This document shows positions 5,246 through 6,774 of a stretch of 6,774 nucleotides of DNA, piece after piece. The stretch comes from Microcaldota archaeon (lineage in GTDB: Archaea > Micrarchaeota > Micrarchaeia > Norongarragalinales > UBA10210). A program made the translations under genes and the position numbers. Under the pieces are notes generated by a model. That model searched no databases and was not told the DNA's origin. It saw nothing but the letters and a program-made list of their open reading frames with translations. Position 1 is the first letter of the stretch. Each line of letters begins with the position of its first letter. The stretch lies in assembly GCA_013331595.1 (NCBI GenBank), contig DUGE01000063.1, forward strand, positions 2,245 to 9,018, read 5' to 3'.

Positions 5246-6499
5246 TTGTTTTTGGTTGTTGCTGAAGTTGCCCTTTTAATTTTTGGCTTGATTATTTTCA
5301 TGGGTTTTTTTGCAGCGATGTTTTTTGAACGGACGAAAATTCCCGACATAGTAATACTGCTTTTGCTTGGAGTGCTTTTGGGCTCGGTTTTTCAGGTTGT
5401 TAACCCTGGCGATTTCATCCCCTTAGCTTCAACGGTGGGAACCCTTGCGCTGATAGTTGTGTTATTTGACGGCGGCCTGCATTTGGATTTGCTGACCATA
5501 ATGCGGCAAATTCCCAATGCTGCCTTGTTTTCAACTGTCGTATTCGTTTTGGGTGCATTGCTTGTCGGCGGTTTGCTTCACTTTGCTTTAGGCTGGCCCC
5601 TGCTGCACGCGCTGATTTTGGGCGTGATTGCAGGAGGGACGGGCTCTAACGAAGTCCTCCCACTGGTCCAGAGGCTTTCGTTGAACGGCAAATCGAAAGT
5701 TTTGCTCAGCTTAGATTCCTTGATTAACGACGTCTTGACTTTCGTCTTTATTTTCTTGATTTTGCAGGTTGCGACTACCGGTTCTTTCAGTGTTTCTTCC
5801 ACCCTGGGGAGCGTTGCTTCGGCTTTTTCCATAGCACTGCTAGCAGGCGTGGTTTGCGGTATTGCATGGCTTCAAATGATGAAGCGTTTTTCACCACTGC
5901 CTTTCGCGTACATGATTACCTTGGGTTTCATGTTCATACTTTATTCGGCGATAAATTTCGTTGGAGGAAGCGGCGCAATTGCAGTCCTGGTGTTTAGCCT
6001 CGCCCTTGGAAATTCGGCTTTGATTTCGCAGTTCCTCAAATCGAAAGAACAATTTGTTTTAGACCCTTCAATAATTACCGTTCAAAAGGAAATTTCCTTT
6101 TTTGTGCGCACCTTTTATTTTGTTTACCTCGGCCTGCTTTTCACTCCGCAATTCTTCTCAGCTTCAGTCGCAATAATAGCCTCCATTGCACTGGCTGGCT
6201 TTTTTGCAGCGAGGTACGTGGGCACCTTGGTGATTTCCGCCGTTGATTCTTCTTTTAGGAAGTACTCTGTGGCCATAGCCACCATGCTTCCCCGGGGGCT
6301 TATTTCAACGGTGGTGTTGTTCCTGCCAGCGGAAAAAGGCATTTTCATCCCTTATCTTGTTGAGGCGGTTTTCCTGCTGGTTTTGTTCTCCAACGTCATT
6401 ACCCTTGCCGGCGCCTTCGTTTTTGAACGGAATTCTTTGGAAACAGCTAGAACGTCGAAGCCTTCCGTAGTGGCTATTGGAAGTTCCAGGCGGAATTGA
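5243..6499 (+). CDS. CPA-type Na+(K+)/H+ antiporter
   Basis: The 418-residue polytopic membrane protein has about 12 hydrophobic helices and no cytosolic TrkA-type regulatory domain. Family landmarks are TKIPDIVILLLLG (31-43), LFDGGLHLDL (74-83), GGTGSNEVLPLV (131-142) at the helix-4 crossover, LDSLINDV (157-164) with the Asn162-Asp163 ion-binding pair, EISFFVRTFYFVYLGL (283-298) with Arg289, and MLPRGLISTVVL (348-359) with Arg351. Such proteins exchange Na+ or K+ for protons across the cell membrane. The crossover reads T-G-S-N-E rather than the T-D-P of typical NhaP proteins, and the usual Glu before the ND pair is Asp158. It recalls a methanogen/archaeal subgroup with GGTSS there. The ion cannot be told from sequence. 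The start is uncertain (GTG 5243 or TTG 5252). It is the last gene of the operon, 26 nt after nadC. Confidence 0.9.
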   Translation: MLFLVVAEVALLIFGLIIFMGFFAAMFFERTKIPDIVILLLLGVLLGSVFQVVNPGDFIPLASTVGTLALIVVLFDGGLHLDLLTIMRQIPNAALFSTVVFVLGALLVGGLLHFALGWPLLHALILGVIAGGTGSNEVLPLVQRLSLNGKSKVLLSLDSLINDVLTFVFIFLILQVATTGSFSVSSTLGSVASAFSIALLAGVVCGIAWLQMMKRFSPLPFAYMITLGFMFILYSAINFVGGSGAIAVLVFSLALGNSALISQFLKSKEQFVLDPSIITVQKEISFFVRTFYFVYLGLLFTPQFFSASVAIIASIALAGFFAARYVGTLVISAVDSSFRKYSVAIATMLPRGLISTVVLFLPAEKGIFIPYLVEAVFLLVLFSNVITLAGAFVFERNSLETARTSKPSVVAIGSSRRN

Positions 6500-6502
6500 A
6501 AA

Positions 6503-6536
6503 AGGCATTTTTGCCTGTGTGGCGTTTGTTTTTTCT
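6503..6536 (+). terminator. Hairpin plus oligo-T terminator after the antiporter
   Basis: AGGCA-TTTT-TGCCT forms a 5-bp hairpin at 6503-6516, just after the stop. T-rich TTTGTTTTTTCT follows at 6525-6536. The T-run alone is enough for archaeal termination and marks the operon's end before the convergent gene. Confidence 0.55.
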
Positions 6537-6556
6537 AAACTTGCTGTTTTTCAGGC

Positions 6557-6774
6557 CTAGAATGCCGTTTCAAGCATTTCCATTGGCGGGAAGAAAAGAG
6601 CGCCGCCAATAAGGAGAATTGCTGCGTCCGCTATCTGCATGACGCCGAGAACGGCGGAAAAAAGAATGATTGCCAAGAACGCGTTCAAAATCCGGTCCAT
6701 TTTAGTTTCACTTGCTTTTGTTGCCACGGCGTAAGCTCGAGGCGTTTTGCCTCTCGCGGCCTGCTCTGCGTAAG
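6557..6774 (-). CDS. C-terminal end of a small membrane-anchored or membrane protein (partial)
   Basis: From the right edge the minus-strand frame is open for 71 codons to a TAG at 6559-6557. The first 24 residues are polar and Ala/Lys-rich (AEQAARGKTPRAYAV and on). After ATG 6700 comes MDRILNAFLAIILFSAVLG, then MQIADAAILLIGGALFF, ending PPMEMLETAF: two short hydrophobic helices or one hairpin. Either the protein continues beyond the window, or a 47-residue membrane protein starts at ATG 6700. The upstream stretch has no stop and reads like protein, and there is no clear TATA or strong ribosome-binding site before the ATG, so I favour a longer protein. No family is recognised. It is convergent with the antiporter, 57 bases away. 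Confidence 0.5.
   Translation of the reverse strand, partial: YAEQAARGKTPRAYAVATKASETKMDRILNAFLAIILFSAVLGVMQIADAAILLIGGALFFPPMEMLETAF

Overview
The window reads as a piece of an archaeal chromosome. The evidence is a tRNA-Ser with an intron just 3' of the anticodon and no encoded CCA, TATA/BRE-type promoter elements including one placed for a leaderless mRNA, weak or GGTG-type ribosome-binding sites with several GTG starts, a signal-peptide protein packed with N-glycosylation sequons, and a tryptophanyl-tRNA synthetase of the archaeal type that is best recalled from haloarchaea. Moderate base composition, tight gene packing and the mix of families would suit a DPANN-like lineage or a small euryarchaeon. 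That placement is an inference and was not tested.

Layout, left to right. Positions 1-976 (minus) hold the N-terminal 325 residues of a large secreted, Asn/Ser/Thr-rich cell-surface protein that runs off the left edge. Positions 1082-1278 (minus) hold tRNA-Ser(CGA), interrupted by a 114-nt intron made almost entirely of hairpins. A 109-base divergent intergenic region follows, with a clear BRE/TATA for the next gene. Positions 1388-1912 (plus) encode a small SET-domain lysine methyltransferase with a post-SET zinc cluster. Positions 1941-2429 (minus) encode a TspO/MBR membrane protein, convergent with the SET gene and divergent from the next block.

Positions 2503-6499 (plus) form a likely four-gene operon: TrpRS, NH3-dependent NAD synthetase (nadE), a quinolinate phosphoribosyltransferase-like protein (nadC) and a CPA-type cation/proton antiporter. 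The junctions are 30 bases, a 4-base overlap and 26 bases, and the three downstream genes have GTG as the longest in-frame start. nadC and nadE carry out the quinolinate-committing and final steps of NAD synthesis. The other NAD genes are not in the window. An oligo-T terminator follows the antiporter. From 6774 down to 6557 (minus) lies the C-terminal end of a small, Ala-rich protein with a hydrophobic tail, cut by the right edge.

I found no CRISPR array, insertion sequence, prophage or toxin-antitoxin pair, and no convincing wholly new system. The most interesting items are the tRNA-Ser intron (many hairpins, no obvious canonical bulge-helix-bulge), the changed motifs in the NadC-like enzyme and the antiporter, and the heavily sequon-loaded surface protein.
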